The notes under the pieces were generated by a model. That model had not been told where the DNA came from. It worked only from the letters and a program-made list of their open reading frames with translations, and made no database searches. A stretch of 64,000 nt of DNA from Paracoccus tegillarcae. Its GTDB lineage: Bacteria > Pseudomonadota > Alphaproteobacteria > Rhodobacterales > Rhodobacteraceae. The first letter of the stretch is position 1, and the number at the start of each line of letters is the position of its first letter. Both the position numbers and the translations under genes were made by a program. Of this stretch, positions 39,276 through 48,616 are shown piece by piece. Location: the NCBI RefSeq assembly GCF_002847305.1, contig NZ_CP025408.1, forward strand, positions 2,067,001-2,131,000, written 5' to 3'.

Positions 39276-39299
39276 CACGCCGCTCACGACAGCTTGCCA

Positions 39300-39327
39300 T
39301 TGGCAAAACCGGCCATCACCGTGTAAG
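39300..39327 (+). promoter_or_regulatory. Candidate promoter of the yfgM-like/bamB/der operon
   Basis: TTGGCA (39300-39305), a 16-base spacer and TGTAAG (39322-39327), 36 bases before the ATG at 39363. Five and four of six bases match sigma70. Confidence 0.4.
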
Positions 39328-39328
39328 A

Positions 39329-39358
39329 GCATTTCCGCTAGGCAAATGACGGAAATGC
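39329..39358 (+). promoter_or_regulatory. Leader inverted repeat covering a ribosome binding site
   Basis: GCATTTCCG (39329-39337) and CGGAAATGC (39350-39358) are perfect nine-base complements with a 12-base loop. The right arm contains GGAAA, the only ribosome-site-like sequence before the ATG at 39363, so in RNA the stem would hide it. As DNA it could also be an operator. Confidence 0.5.
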
Positions 39359-39362
39359 GGCG

Positions 39363-40037
39363 ATGGCCAATGAAAATGACAGCTTTATCGACGAAGTGAC
39401 CGAGGATCTTCGCCGCGACCGGCTCTTTGGCCTGTTCCGCCGCTATGGCTGGATCGCGATTGCGCTGATTCTGGCCATCGTGATCGGCGCGGCATGGCGC
39501 GAATACAGCATCGCACAAGCCAACAGCGCCGCGCAGGAGTTCGGTGATTCCATCGTCGCCGCCGAAGCGGCAGGCGATCCTGCTGCGGCTCTGGGCCAGA
39601 TCGAGGGATCAACCGCCAGCCAGGACGCGCTGGCGAGCCTGTTGCAGGCCAATGCGCTGGCCGCCGCCGATCAGGGCGATCAGGCGGGCGAACAGCTGGA
39701 CGTGGCGGCAGCGGCACTTGGCGATGACGATACCGTCCTGCGCGACCTTGCACGGCTCAAGCAGGTGATGGTGCTGGGCCCCGATATGGACCCGATGCAG
39801 CGCGACCAGATCCTGACACCGCTGGCCCAACCGGGCGCGCCGTTCGAGCTGCTGGCACTGGAACAACAGGCCGTGGCGCTGGTCGGCGCGGGCCGCAACG
39901 AGGACGCCGTGGCGCTGATCCGGCAGATCCAGCAAAAGGATGGGCTGAGCGAAGGCTTGCGTCGCCGCCTGTCCGAGATGATGATCGCCATGGGTGTCGA
40001 GCCCGAACCGACAGACACGACCCCCGCCACCAACTGA
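39363..40037 (+). CDS. YfgM-like tetratricopeptide inner-membrane protein
   Basis: A 224-residue protein: an N-terminal acidic/basic segment DSFIDEVTEDLRRDRLFGLFRRYG, one membrane helix (about 29-45), then a helical Ala-rich periplasmic TPR-like domain. Size, topology and its place directly before bamB and der match YfgM of E. coli, an ancillary factor of the SecYEG translocon and periplasmic chaperones. A conserved gene order supports this. Confidence 0.78.
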   Translation: MANENDSFIDEVTEDLRRDRLFGLFRRYGWIAIALILAIVIGAAWREYSIAQANSAAQEFGDSIVAAEAAGDPAAALGQIEGSTASQDALASLLQANALAAADQGDQAGEQLDVAAAALGDDDTVLRDLARLKQVMVLGPDMDPMQRDQILTPLAQPGAPFELLALEQQAVALVGAGRNEDAVALIRQIQQKDGLSEGLRRRLSEMMIAMGVEPEPTDTTPATN

Positions 40038-40124
40038 TCGCAAGACAGGGCGGGCCGGGGGTCCAATAGAATAGCCAGACCGGCACTGATGATCCGGCTG
40101 ATCAGGGAAAGAGGGAAGTCCAGG

Positions 40125-41468
40125 ATGACCACCACGACGCGCAAACCCAAGGTCGGCGTTCTTACCCTGTCACTGGCCGCGACGCTGCTGCTCTCTGCCT
40201 GCATCGAGCGGGAATATATCCTGCCCGGTCAGCGGCTGGACCCGATGGCCGTAAATTCCCCCGATGGTCCCGCCGTGGTCACGCCCGCGCGCGTGGCGGC
40301 CACCGCCATCGCCTTGCCGCCCATGCGCGGCAATGCCGATTGGACGCACCGCGCCGGCAATGCCGAACAGATGCCCGGCCATGTCGCCCTGGGCGCCGGC
40401 ACCAGCCGCATCTGGAGCGCGGATATCGGCCAGGGCGATGATCGCCGGCACCGGATCACCGCAGACCCGATCGTCGCCGCAGGCATGGTCTTTACGCTGG
40501 ACAGCCGCGCCCGCGTCACCGCGACCTCGGTCGCCGGTGGCCGCGTCTGGTCAACCGATGTCAAACCCACGACCGAAACCGGCGACAGCGCCTCGGGCGG
40601 TGGCGTCTCGTACGAGGCCGGGCGCGTCTTTATCACCACCGGCTACGGCGAACTGGTCGCGCTGGACGCACGCACCGGCGGGCTGCTGTGGCGTCAGCGG
40701 GTGAATGCCTCTATCGGCGGCGGACCTGCCGTGCAGAACGGCGTGGTCTATGTGGCCGCCCGCAATTCGACCGGCTATGCCGTGCGCGCCGAGGATGGCA
40801 GGGTGCTGTGGGAAACCTCGGGCAACACCTCGTCATCCAGCGTCATGGGCGTGGCCTCGCCCGCCGTTTCCGGCAATACCGTCGTCTTTCCGTTCCCCTC
40901 GGGGCAATTGCTGGCGGCTGACACCCAAAGCGGCCTCAGCAACTGGACCGCACAGGTCGCAGGCATCCGCGTGGGCCGCGCCATCGCCAATGTGCGCGAC
41001 GTGACCGGCGATCCGGTGATCGCCGGCGGCACGGTCTATGCCGGCACCTCGTCTGGCCGGATCAGCGCCATCGACACGGCAACGGGCATAGAAAACTGGT
41101 CCGCACGCGAGGGCGCCAATTCGCCGGTCGTGCCAGTCGGCGGTTCGGTATTTGCGGTGAATGACGCCTCCAGTCTGGTCCGCATCGACGCGGCGACTGG
41201 CGGCGAGATCTGGAAGGTCGATCTGCCCTATTACACCGACAGCCGCGTCAAGCGTCAGGAAACCGTGCACGCCCATTACGGGCCGATCCTTGCGGGCGGA
41301 CGTCTGGTGGTGGCCTCGTCCGATGGCCTGCTGCGCATGTTCAACCCCTCGACCGGCGCGCTGGTCGGTCAGGCCCAGATCCCCGGCGGTGCGGCTGCCG
41401 CGCCGGTCGTCGCGGGTCAAACGCTGTATGTCGTGTCGCGCAGCGGCCAATTGCACGCCTTCAGATGA
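40125..41468 (+). CDS. bamB: Outer membrane protein assembly factor BamB
   Basis: A 447-residue lipoprotein with a type II signal: a hydrophobic stretch ending LLLSAC, with the Cys at about residue 26. The rest is an eight-bladed PQQ/WD-like propeller with repeated motifs of the form ...G.(L/V)WR/W... such as [18 protein letters not shown] and GRVLWETSG. BamB scaffolds beta-barrel insertion by BamA. The start is the ATG at 40125 (not 40089), because it places the Lys-rich segment just before the hydrophobic helix. Coupled to der by ATGA. Confidence 0.88.
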   Translation: MTTTTRKPKVGVLTLSLAATLLLSACIEREYILPGQRLDPMAVNSPDGPAVVTPARVAATAIALPPMRGNADWTHRAGNAEQMPGHVALGAGTSRIWSADIGQGDDRRHRITADPIVAAGMVFTLDSRARVTATSVAGGRVWSTDVKPTTETGDSASGGGVSYEAGRVFITTGYGELVALDARTGGLLWRQRVNASIGGGPAVQNGVVYVAARNSTGYAVRAEDGRVLWETSGNTSSSSVMGVASPAVSGNTVVFPFPSGQLLAADTQSGLSNWTAQVAGIRVGRAIANVRDVTGDPVIAGGTVYAGTSSGRISAIDTATGIENWSAREGANSPVVPVGGSVFAVNDASSLVRIDAATGGEIWKVDLPYYTDSRVKRQETVHAHYGPILAGGRLVVASSDGLLRMFNPSTGALVGQAQIPGGAAAAPVVAGQTLYVVSRSGQLHAFR

Positions 41469-42949
41469 GCTTTACCCTCGCCATCGTAGGCCGTCCGAAT
41501 GTCGGCAAATCGACCCTGTTCAACCGGCTGGTTGGCAAGCGTCTGGCGCTGGTCGATGACCAGCCCGGCGTCACCCGCGACCTGCGCGAAGGCGCGGGCC
41601 GTCTTGGCGATCTGCGTTTCATCGTGATCGATAGTGCCGGCCTGGAAATGGCCGAGGATGACAGCCTGCAGGGCCGCATGCGCCGCCTGACCGAACGCGC
41701 CGTGGACGAGGCCGATATCTGCCTGTTTGTCGTCGATGCCCGCGCCGGGGTGACGGCAGCGGATGAATATTTCGCCGATATCCTGCGCAAACGCGCCAAA
41801 CATGTCATCGTCGCCGCCAACAAGGCCGAAGGCCGCGCGGGCGAATCGGGCGCACTCGAGGCCTATGCCCTGGGTCTGGGCGAGCCATTGCGCATTTCGG
41901 CCGAGCACGGCGAAGGCATGGACGACCTCTACCGCGTGCTGATGCCCCTGGCCGATCAGGTCGAGGCCGAACGCCCCGCCCCGATAGAGCCGGAATTCGA
42001 CGTCAATCTGTCCGAAGAGGATGCCGAATCGGGCGAGGGCGCCGAGGAATGGCGCCCCTCCGAGGCGCGTCCGCTGCAACTGGCCGTCATCGGTCGCCCG
42101 AATGCGGGCAAATCCACGCTGATCAACAAGATCATCGGCCAGGACCGCCTGCTGACCGGCCCCGAGGCCGGCATCACCCGCGATTCGATTTCGGTGACGA
42201 CCGAGTTCATGGGCACGCCCATGCGCATCTTCGACACCGCCGGAATGCGCAAACGCGCCAAGGTCACGGACAAGGTGGAAAAACTTTCCGTCGCCGATGG
42301 CCTGCGCGCGGTGAAATTCGCCGAGGTCGTCGTGGTCTTGCTGGACGTGGCCATTCCGTTCGAGCAACAGGACCTGCGCATCGCCGATTTCGCGGAAACC
42401 GAGGGCCGCGCCGTGGTCGTCGCCGCGAACAAATGGGATCTGGAAGAAGAAAAGCCCGAAAAGCTGAAAGAACTGCGCGAAAGCTTTGAACGCCTGCTGC
42501 CGCAGCTCAAGGGTGCGCCGCTGGTCACCGTTTCGGCGCGCACGGGCAAGGGGCTGGACCGGCTGCACAACGCCGTGGTGAAGGCGCATGAGGTGTGGAA
42601 CCGCCGCGTCTCGACCGCGCATCTGAACCGCTGGCTGTCGGCCATGACCGAGGCTCACCCGCCCCCCGCGCCCGGTGGGCGTCGGATCAAGCTGCGCTAC
42701 ATGACCCAGGTCAGGACGCGGCCGCCGGCCTTTATCGTCAAGGCCACCCATACCGACAAGCTGCCCACCAGCTATCAGCGTTATCTGGTGAACGGGCTGC
42801 GGACCGATTTCGACATGCCCGGCACGCCGATTCGCCTGATGTTCCGCGATCAGGGCGATCAGAACCCCTATCGCTTCAAGGCGCAGAAGATTAATCAGTC
42901 GGGCGCGCTCAGCAAGCACAAGCACCGGCAAAAACCCAAAAGCAGCTAG
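41465..42949 (+). CDS. der: GTPase Der (EngA)
   Basis: A 494-residue double GTPase for 50S subunit biogenesis. The first G1 is GRPNVGKST (residues 9-17), the second GRPNAGKST near 210; each domain has its DxxG and NK(A/W)xx motifs (ANKAEG, ANKWDL). The C-terminal KH-like domain ends in the basic [11 protein letters not shown]. It overlaps bamB by four bases and its stop overlaps that of the convergent gene. Confidence 0.96.
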   Translation: MSFTLAIVGRPNVGKSTLFNRLVGKRLALVDDQPGVTRDLREGAGRLGDLRFIVIDSAGLEMAEDDSLQGRMRRLTERAVDEADICLFVVDARAGVTAADEYFADILRKRAKHVIVAANKAEGRAGESGALEAYALGLGEPLRISAEHGEGMDDLYRVLMPLADQVEAERPAPIEPEFDVNLSEEDAESGEGAEEWRPSEARPLQLAVIGRPNAGKSTLINKIIGQDRLLTGPEAGITRDSISVTTEFMGTPMRIFDTAGMRKRAKVTDKVEKLSVADGLRAVKFAEVVVVLLDVAIPFEQQDLRIADFAETEGRAVVVAANKWDLEEEKPEKLKELRESFERLLPQLKGAPLVTVSARTGKGLDRLHNAVVKAHEVWNRRVSTAHLNRWLSAMTEAHPPPAPGGRRIKLRYMTQVRTRPPAFIVKATHTDKLPTSYQRYLVNGLRTDFDMPGTPIRLMFRDQGDQNPYRFKAQKINQSGALSKHKHRQKPKSS

Positions 42950-43896
42950 CTGGCGGCACGGACCAGAACAATGGCCATCGCCGAGATGCCGATGATCGCC
43001 ACCATGGCAATGGTGGCGTCCGCCGACATCGTGACCAGCGCCAGCCCGACCAGCGACCAGATGACCGCGACCGAATAGCTGAAGACACCGCCCAGCCTGA
43101 GCTGGGTGATCACGCCGGCCGAGGCGCAAAGCAGCATCGCCGTGACCGTCGCCGCAATCGCCGGAATGCCCAGATAATTGTTCAGCAAACTGGCAAAGGC
43201 GGCATAGGTGACAGCCGTTGCCCAGCCGCCGAAAAAGCCGACCGTCTGTCTGCGCCGGATCGCTGGCCCATCGCGCTGCCCCCGGATCGCGGCGGCCAGC
43301 GCCAGCGACAGCATCGCCAGCGCCATCACAAAACCCACCGCCTGATGCTGATGAATGATCCAGGGCCAGATCGCCCCCAACACCAGCGCCAGCGCCAGCG
43401 GGGCATGCTCTGAGGGACGGTTGTCATGGCGGTGGCGCGCGGCGATCTCTTGGGCTGTGGGCGGCCCTGTATCGGGCATCCCCGGCAAGGCGTTGACCAC
43501 AGCGACAGCACCGGCCCGCTCGAACCGATGCTGCTGGCGCAGCACGGTGACCGCATGCAGGATCAGCGCGAACCAGACCGCGATCAGCAACGACCAGAGC
43601 ATCAGATTATCAGGTCGCAGGAACGGGTTATACAGATCCAGCCGGCCAGCCACCGGCACCATCGCGGCACTGGGCAGGCCCGGCACCGCCAGCTGTGTCA
43701 TCGCCGCCAATTGCGACTCCGAGGCCACCAGGGGCAGAGGAACCGCACGGGGTCCGGCGCTGATGGCATAGAACAGGCTGCTGGAGACAAAGATCCCCAC
43801 CGCGCCCACCATCAAGATCGCTCCACTGCGTACCATGTAACAAAACGCATATCGGCGCGGCTGGGTTGCGAGCCCTTGGTCAAGAAAACGATACAA
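42946..43896 (-). CDS. Polytopic membrane protein of unknown function
   Basis: A protein of up to 316 residues with about eight hydrophobic segments, which I cannot place in a family. A long loop of about 100 residues after the first helices may be periplasmic; [10 protein letters not shown] sits in a later loop. The start is a TTG at 43896, 12 bases after the serS stop, or the ATG at 43836 just before the first hydrophobic segment; neither has a clear ribosome site. It likely belongs to the serS transcript. Its end overlaps der by four bases. Confidence 0.6.
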   Translation of the reverse strand: MYRFLDQGLATQPRRYAFCYMVRSGAILMVGAVGIFVSSSLFYAISAGPRAVPLPLVASESQLAAMTQLAVPGLPSAAMVPVAGRLDLYNPFLRPDNLMLWSLLIAVWFALILHAVTVLRQQHRFERAGAVAVVNALPGMPDTGPPTAQEIAARHRHDNRPSEHAPLALALVLGAIWPWIIHQHQAVGFVMALAMLSLALAAAIRGQRDGPAIRRRQTVGFFGGWATAVTYAAFASLLNNYLGIPAIAATVTAMLLCASAGVITQLRLGGVFSYSVAVIWSLVGLALVTMSADATIAMVAIIGISAMAIVLVRAAS

Positions 43897-43908
43897 GGCG
43901 ATCTTGCC

Positions 43909-45201
43909 TCAGGCCAGAACGCCCTCCGAGGTCAATCTTGTCTTGCCGCGCAGATAGGGATGCAGCGCCGCTGGCAGCTCGACCGAACCATCGGCCTGCT
44001 GGCCATTTTCCAGCACCGCGATCAATGCCCGCCCCACGGCCAGCCCCGATCCGTTCAGCGCATGCACGAATTCCGGCTTGCCGCCGCCTTCCGGGCGATA
44101 ACGCGCATTCATCCGGCGCGCCTGAAAATCACCGCAATAGCTGACACTGCTGATCTCGCGGTACTTGTCCTGACCGGGCAGCCAGACCTCCAGATCATGG
44201 GTGATCCGTGCGCCAAACCCCATATCGCCCGCGCATAGCACCACCGTGCGGTAAGGCAGCTCCAGCGCCTCCAGCACGGCCTCTGCGCAGCGCGTCATCC
44301 GGGCGTGTTCGTCCAATCCCGTCACGGCATCGGTGATCGACACCATCTCGACCTTCTCGAACTGGTGCTGGCGCAGCATCCCCGACGTATCGCGACCCGC
44401 ACTGCCGGCTTCCGAGCGGAAACACTGGCTATGCGCTGTCATCCGGCGGGGCAGGGTGGCATGGTCAACCAGATCGCCATGGACGGTGTTGGTCAACGTC
44501 ACCTCCGAGGTCGGGATCAGCCACCAGCCCTCGCGGGTCTGATAGCTGTCCTCACCGAATTTCGGCAATTGGCTTGTACCGACCATCATCTCCTCGACGA
44601 CCAGCACCGGGCACCAGGTTTCCTGCAAGCCATGCTCTTCGACATGCAGATCCAGCATGAACTGCGCCAGCGCGCGATGGATGCGCGCGACGCCGCCCTT
44701 CAGCACCACAAAGCGGCTGCCCGACAGCTTGGCGGCGGTTTCGAAATCCATGCCGGGTATGACGCCGGCGATCTCGAAATGCTCGGCCGGGGCGAAATCA
44801 AAGCCGCGTGGCTCGCCCCACCGGCGGATTTCGACATTGTCATCCTCATCCGCGCCATCGGGAACGCTGTCCAGCGGCAGGTTCGGGATGCCCATCAGCA
44901 GATCGCGCAGCTGCTGGTCCAACTCGCCCGCCTCGGTCTGCTTTTGCGCAATCGCGCCCTTTTTCTCGGCAACCAGCGCGCGCAGACGCTCGAATTCGGC
45001 GTCGTCGCCGCGCGCCTTGGCCGCGCCCACCTCTTTGCTGGCGCTGTTCTGCTCGGCCTGCGCCGCCTCGGCTTCGGCAATGCGCGACCGGCGTTCGGCA
45101 TCCAGCGCAAGGATCTGCGGCGACATTGCATCCAGTCCACGCCGCGCAAGCGCCGCGTCAAAGGCTTCGGGGTTCTCGCGAATGGCGCGAATATCATGCA
45201 T
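43909..45201 (-). CDS. serS: Serine--tRNA ligase
   Basis: A 430-residue class II synthetase. The N-terminal tRNA-binding coiled coil (about 30-105, Ala/Glu/Arg-rich) is followed by motif 2 ([25 protein letters not shown]) and motif 3 ([17 protein letters not shown]). The start [10 protein letters not shown] at 45201 is standard; the frame is open 32 more codons upstream without a family match. Confidence 0.96.
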   Translation of the reverse strand: MHDIRAIRENPEAFDAALARRGLDAMSPQILALDAERRSRIAEAEAAQAEQNSASKEVGAAKARGDDAEFERLRALVAEKKGAIAQKQTEAGELDQQLRDLLMGIPNLPLDSVPDGADEDDNVEIRRWGEPRGFDFAPAEHFEIAGVIPGMDFETAAKLSGSRFVVLKGGVARIHRALAQFMLDLHVEEHGLQETWCPVLVVEEMMVGTSQLPKFGEDSYQTREGWWLIPTSEVTLTNTVHGDLVDHATLPRRMTAHSQCFRSEAGSAGRDTSGMLRQHQFEKVEMVSITDAVTGLDEHARMTRCAEAVLEALELPYRTVVLCAGDMGFGARITHDLEVWLPGQDKYREISSVSYCGDFQARRMNARYRPEGGGKPEFVHALNGSGLAVGRALIAVLENGQQADGSVELPAALHPYLRGKTRLTSEGVLA

Positions 45202-45336
45202 GGGTCCGGCCCTCGTATCGGTTGCCGCCCGGACATAGCCTAAGCCGCCGGGTGACAAAAGCCCGGCCCTGTCATCGGCGCGAAAATATCCCGCCACCGC
45301 AGCGCCAGACGACCGCCAGCACCCGCTGACAGCGGT

Positions 45337-45687
45337 TCAGCTGGCGCAGAACTGCCGGTCGATCAGCCCCAGCATCTCCATCGCGCGCGGATCGGCCACC
45401 CGATAACAACGCACCGGGCCGTCGCTGCGGCAGGTGACCAGCCCGGCGGCGCGCAATCTGGCCAATTGCTGGCTGACCGCAGCCTGAGGCCGGCCCAGCA
45501 GGCCTTCCAGCTCGCCGACCGTGCGTTCGCCGCTGACCAGATGGAACAGGATCATCATGCGGCCTTCATGGGCCAGCGCCCTGAGAAAACCGGCAGCCTC
45601 GGCGACGCCCGCGGTCACCGACCGGTCCGGACCGGATGCCGCCATGTCGCCGGGGTCAGCGGCCGCGCCACAGTGCAGATCCTTCAT
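45337..45687 (-). CDS. ArsR-family regulator (SoxR-like)
   Basis: A 116-residue winged-helix repressor. FLRALAHEGRMMILFHLVSGE and the recognition helix GRPQAAVSQQLARLRAAGLV are typical ArsR. There are Cys residues near the N-terminus (LHCG), at about 83 (VTCRSDG) and at the C-terminus (FCAS), in positions that could sense redox state. It overlaps the upstream thioredoxin gene by four bases. The pair resembles SoxR/SoxS of thiosulfate-oxidising Paracoccus, but no thiosulfate genes lie here. It is not related to the sarcosine oxidase sox genes. Confidence 0.78.
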   Translation of the reverse strand: MKDLHCGAAADPGDMAASGPDRSVTAGVAEAAGFLRALAHEGRMMILFHLVSGERTVGELEGLLGRPQAAVSQQLARLRAAGLVTCRSDGPVRCYRVADPRAMEMLGLIDRQFCAS

Positions 45688-46112
45688 TTGCCCGGCCCCG
45701 TTGTCAGACCCGCGTTCATCATCATCTCGGCCAGAACCGGATAGAAATACGCCGCGCCCACATAGCCTTCGATCCGGTCCAGCTCGACGCCCTTGTCCAG
45801 CAGGATAAAGGTGGGTGTCAGAACCGGCCGCGATGCCAAAACGATCCCGTCAGGCCAGGGGCCGTCGATATCCACCCGCATCAATGGCGCCGTCCGCCCC
45901 TCGGCGCTGCCGGCAAAGCCCGGCCCGATCTCGGCATCCCATCTGGCGCAATAGATGCAACCTCGCTCTTCGACCATCATCAGCCGCAGTGGCTGTGCCT
46001 GCCAGTCAGGGGCGGTCCCAGCCGATTGCTGGGCCTGCGCGGGCCTGCCCGACTGCGCGCCAGACGCAGCGGCGAGGACCATCAAACAGAACATGCGCCG
46101 TGCAGGCCGCAT
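45684..46112 (-). CDS. Periplasmic thioredoxin-like protein (SoxS-like)
   Basis: A 142-residue exported protein with a signal sequence (Arg-rich start, then MFCLMVLAAASG). The active site is GCIYCARWD (CxxC) with a thioredoxin fold, including a cis-Pro LTPTFIL segment. It resembles SoxS, a periplasmic thiol-disulfide protein that keeps sulfur-oxidation proteins active. The ATG at 46112 is favoured because GGAGAA is seven bases upstream. Cotranscribed with the ArsR gene. Confidence 0.75.
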   Translation of the reverse strand: MRPARRMFCLMVLAAASGAQSGRPAQAQQSAGTAPDWQAQPLRLMMVEERGCIYCARWDAEIGPGFAGSAEGRTAPLMRVDIDGPWPDGIVLASRPVLTPTFILLDKGVELDRIEGYVGAAYFYPVLAEMMMNAGLTTGPGK

Positions 46113-46432
46113 CCGCAATTCTCCGCATTGGCAGGCTCAGTGCCGCGTTTCGTATATGGCTGCAGCATCCGCGCCGCAAGCAGTGCTGGGCCGCCGCGCC
46201 GCCTGCGCATGGCCAGCTGTCCCGCACAGCCGCGCGAACAGGCCCAAGCCGTTGAATATGCCCGTTCTTATCCCACGTCGTGGGCCAGCATGATGTGGCG
46301 GAAGGTCGCGCGTCGCGATCGCGCATATCCATCAAATTCCCGGGCCCGCGCCAGCCCCGTCTTGGCTTTTCTTCTTTACCCAAATATCCACGGGGGTGTG
46401 GGGCAGTCAGCCCCCGCTTGTGACGGGGCCGT
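46113..46432. other. Intergenic region before meaB
   Basis: A 320-base region between divergent genes. No supported ORF on either strand. It holds a CCCACG-T-CGTGGG dyad near 46274-46286 and, at 46376-46415, an AAATAT-rich stretch followed by a G-tract and a small GGGGC/GCCCC hairpin 18 bases before the meaB start. Confidence 0.5.
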
Positions 46433-47395
46433 ATGGACGAACTGCTGACACCCTTGACCCAAGGCAGCCGCCGCGCCCTGTCGCGTGCGATCACCCTGAT
46501 CGAATCCACCCGCGCAGACCACCGCGAACGCGCTGTGGCATTGCTGGCCAGCCTGCCGGACGGCCACGCCCTGCGCATCGGCATGTCAGGCACGCCCGGT
46601 GTCGGCAAATCGACCTTTATCGAGACCTTCGGAACGATGCTGACCGAACAGGGCCTCAAGGTCGCGGTGCTGGCGGTCGATCCCTCATCCACACGCTCCG
46701 GCGGCTCGATCCTGGGCGACAAGACCCGGATGGAAACGCTGTCGCGCAATCCCAAAGCCTTTATCCGCCCCTCGCCCTCGCGCGCCGAACTGGGCGGCGT
46801 CGCCCGCCGCACCCGCGAGGCCATCCGGCTCTGCGAAGCAGCGGGCTTTGACCTGATCCTGATCGAGACGGTCGGCGTCGGCCAATCCGAAACGCTGGTG
46901 GCCGAGATGGCGGATCTGTTCGTCCTGCTGCTGGCCCCGGCGGGTGGCGACGAATTGCAGGGGGTCAAGCGCGGCATCATGGAAATGGCGGACATCATTC
47001 TGGTCAACAAGGCCGACGGCGATCTGCTGCCCACCGCACGCCGCACCGTGGCCGATTACGCCGGCGCCCTGCGCCTGCTGCGCAAGCGCCCGCAAGATCC
47101 CGACGGGTTTCCCAAGGCCCTGCCGGTCTCGGCGGTTGCCGGCACTGGCCTGCAAGAGGCCTGGGATGACATGCAGGCCCTGACCGCATGGCGCCGCGAG
47201 TACGGCCATTTCGAGGCAACCCGCGCGCGGCAGGCGCAGCACTGGTTTCTGGCCGAAGTGCGCACGGGGCTATTGGCGCGCCTCGAGACCCCCGAGGCGC
47301 GGGACCGTCTGGAACAGCTTGGGCGTGACGTGGCCGCAGGGGATACCGTGCCCGGCGCGGCGGCAAAACAGATGCTGGATTGGCTCAAGACCTGA
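46433..47395 (+). CDS. meaB: Methylmalonyl-CoA mutase-associated GTPase MeaB
   Basis: A 320-residue G3E-family GTPase (ArgK/MeaB) that loads and protects adenosylcobalamin in methylmalonyl-CoA mutase. G1 is GTPGVGKST (residues 53-61), followed by DPSSTRSGGSILGDKTRM and IETVGVGQSE; the specificity motif is NKADGD. The mutase gene is not next to it here. The ATG at 46433 lies after a GACGGGGCC stretch. Confidence 0.92.
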   Translation: MDELLTPLTQGSRRALSRAITLIESTRADHRERAVALLASLPDGHALRIGMSGTPGVGKSTFIETFGTMLTEQGLKVAVLAVDPSSTRSGGSILGDKTRMETLSRNPKAFIRPSPSRAELGGVARRTREAIRLCEAAGFDLILIETVGVGQSETLVAEMADLFVLLLAPAGGDELQGVKRGIMEMADIILVNKADGDLLPTARRTVADYAGALRLLRKRPQDPDGFPKALPVSAVAGTGLQEAWDDMQALTAWRREYGHFEATRARQAQHWFLAEVRTGLLARLETPEARDRLEQLGRDVAAGDTVPGAAAKQMLDWLKT

Positions 47396-47416
47396 CGCGC
47401 AACGACCGTGCGCTGC

Positions 47417-47460
47417 CTGTGTACAGCCTGTGCACCCGCTGTGCACGCCTTGTGTCCGGG
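47417..47460 (+). repeat. Four 11-bp-phased direct repeats between meaB and ada
   Basis: Units start at 47417, 47428, 47439 and about 47450: CTGTGTACAGC, CTGTGCACCCG, CTGTGCACGCC and a degenerate TTGTGTCCGGG. Two carry the palindrome GTGCAC and one GTAC. The one-helical-turn spacing suggests several protein units on one DNA face. Confidence 0.55.
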
Positions 47461-47542
47461 CAGTGCATGGGGTGTGATAGCCGAAATAAACGCCCGATCC
47501 TGCGGCCCTGCATCCAGACGAATCACCTAGACATAAAGGCAG

Positions 47543-48616
47543 ATGACCAAGGACCAAGCCATGTTTGACCTGCCCGAACCCGGCGCGCTCTATGACGCTC
47601 TGACCGCCCGCGATCCGGCCTATGATGGCCGCGCCTATGTCGGCGTCACCACCACCGGCATCTTCTGCCGCCTGACCTGCCCGGCCCGCAAACCGCGCCC
47701 CGAAAACTGCCGCTGGTTCGCCAGCCCCGCCGATGCCGCCGCCGCCGGTTTCCGCCCCTGTCGCCGGTGCCACCCGACCGGACCCGAGGCCGAGGGCCAC
47801 GCCGCGATCGCGGCCCTGATCGGCGCGTTGAACGCCGACCCGGAACGCCGGTGGAGCGAGGCTGATCTGGTGGCTCTGGGCCATGACCCTTCGACCATCC
47901 GTCGCGCCTTCAAGCGCCATTTCGGCCAGACATTCCTGGAAATCGCTCGCGTCGCGCGGCTGCGCAGCGGCTTGAAATCCATGACGAAAGGAACCGCCAT
48001 GATCGACGCACAACTTGATGCGGGCTTTGTTTCGGCCTCTGGTTTCCGGTCCGCCTTTGCCCGCCTGTTCGGCCACCCGCCGCACGCGATGCGCGGTGCC
48101 TCGGACCTGCGCGCCGACTGGATCGAAACCCCGCTTGGCGGCATGATCGCCATCACCGATGACAGCGCGTTGCACCTGCTGGAATTCACCGATCGCAAGG
48201 CCCTGCCGCAGGGTCTGCAGCGGTTGTCCGGCCTTGTCGGCGGGCGGATCGGGCTGGGCCGCACCGCCCTGACCGACCGCGTCGAATCGCAACTGACCGA
48301 GTTTTTCGCCGGTCACCGCGCCCGCTTCGATCTGGACCTGCACCTGCATGGCACCGATTTCCAGCAGCGTGTCTGGCAGGGTTTGCGCGCCATTCCGGCA
48401 GGCGAAACCCGCAGCTATGCGGCGCTGGCCGACCAGATCGGCAAGCCCGCCGCCACCCGCGCCGTGGCCAACGCCAATGCCGGCAACCGCATCGCCATCG
48501 TCATTCCCTGCCACCGCGTCATCGGCGCCGACGGGACCTTGACCGGCTATGCCGGCGGCTTGTGGCGCAAGCAGCGACTGATAGAAATCGAACGCAGCTA
48601 CGGGGCAGCAGCATGA
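47543..48616 (+). CDS. ada: Bifunctional Ada DNA-repair protein and regulator
   Basis: A 357-residue Ada. The N-terminal domain has the zinc/methylphosphotriester Cys residues 42, 46, 73 and 76 (FCRLTCPAR, RPCRRC), where Cys42 is the methyl acceptor. A short AraC-type helix-turn-helix (about 105-180) follows, and the C-terminal O6-methylguanine methyltransferase has Cys323 in IVIPCHRVIG. It repairs alkylated DNA and activates its own regulon. AAAGG precedes the ATG at 47543; a second ATG at 47561 is possible. Overlaps the next gene by four bases. Confidence 0.93.
   Translation: MTKDQAMFDLPEPGALYDALTARDPAYDGRAYVGVTTTGIFCRLTCPARKPRPENCRWFASPADAAAAGFRPCRRCHPTGPEAEGHAAIAALIGALNADPERRWSEADLVALGHDPSTIRRAFKRHFGQTFLEIARVARLRSGLKSMTKGTAMIDAQLDAGFVSASGFRSAFARLFGHPPHAMRGASDLRADWIETPLGGMIAITDDSALHLLEFTDRKALPQGLQRLSGLVGGRIGLGRTALTDRVESQLTEFFAGHRARFDLDLHLHGTDFQQRVWQGLRAIPAGETRSYAALADQIGKPAATRAVANANAGNRIAIVIPCHRVIGADGTLTGYAGGLWRKQRLIEIERSYGAAA

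Noticed and set aside
41417..43129. A 570-codon frame antisense to der
   Set aside because: Shadow of der; no motifs.
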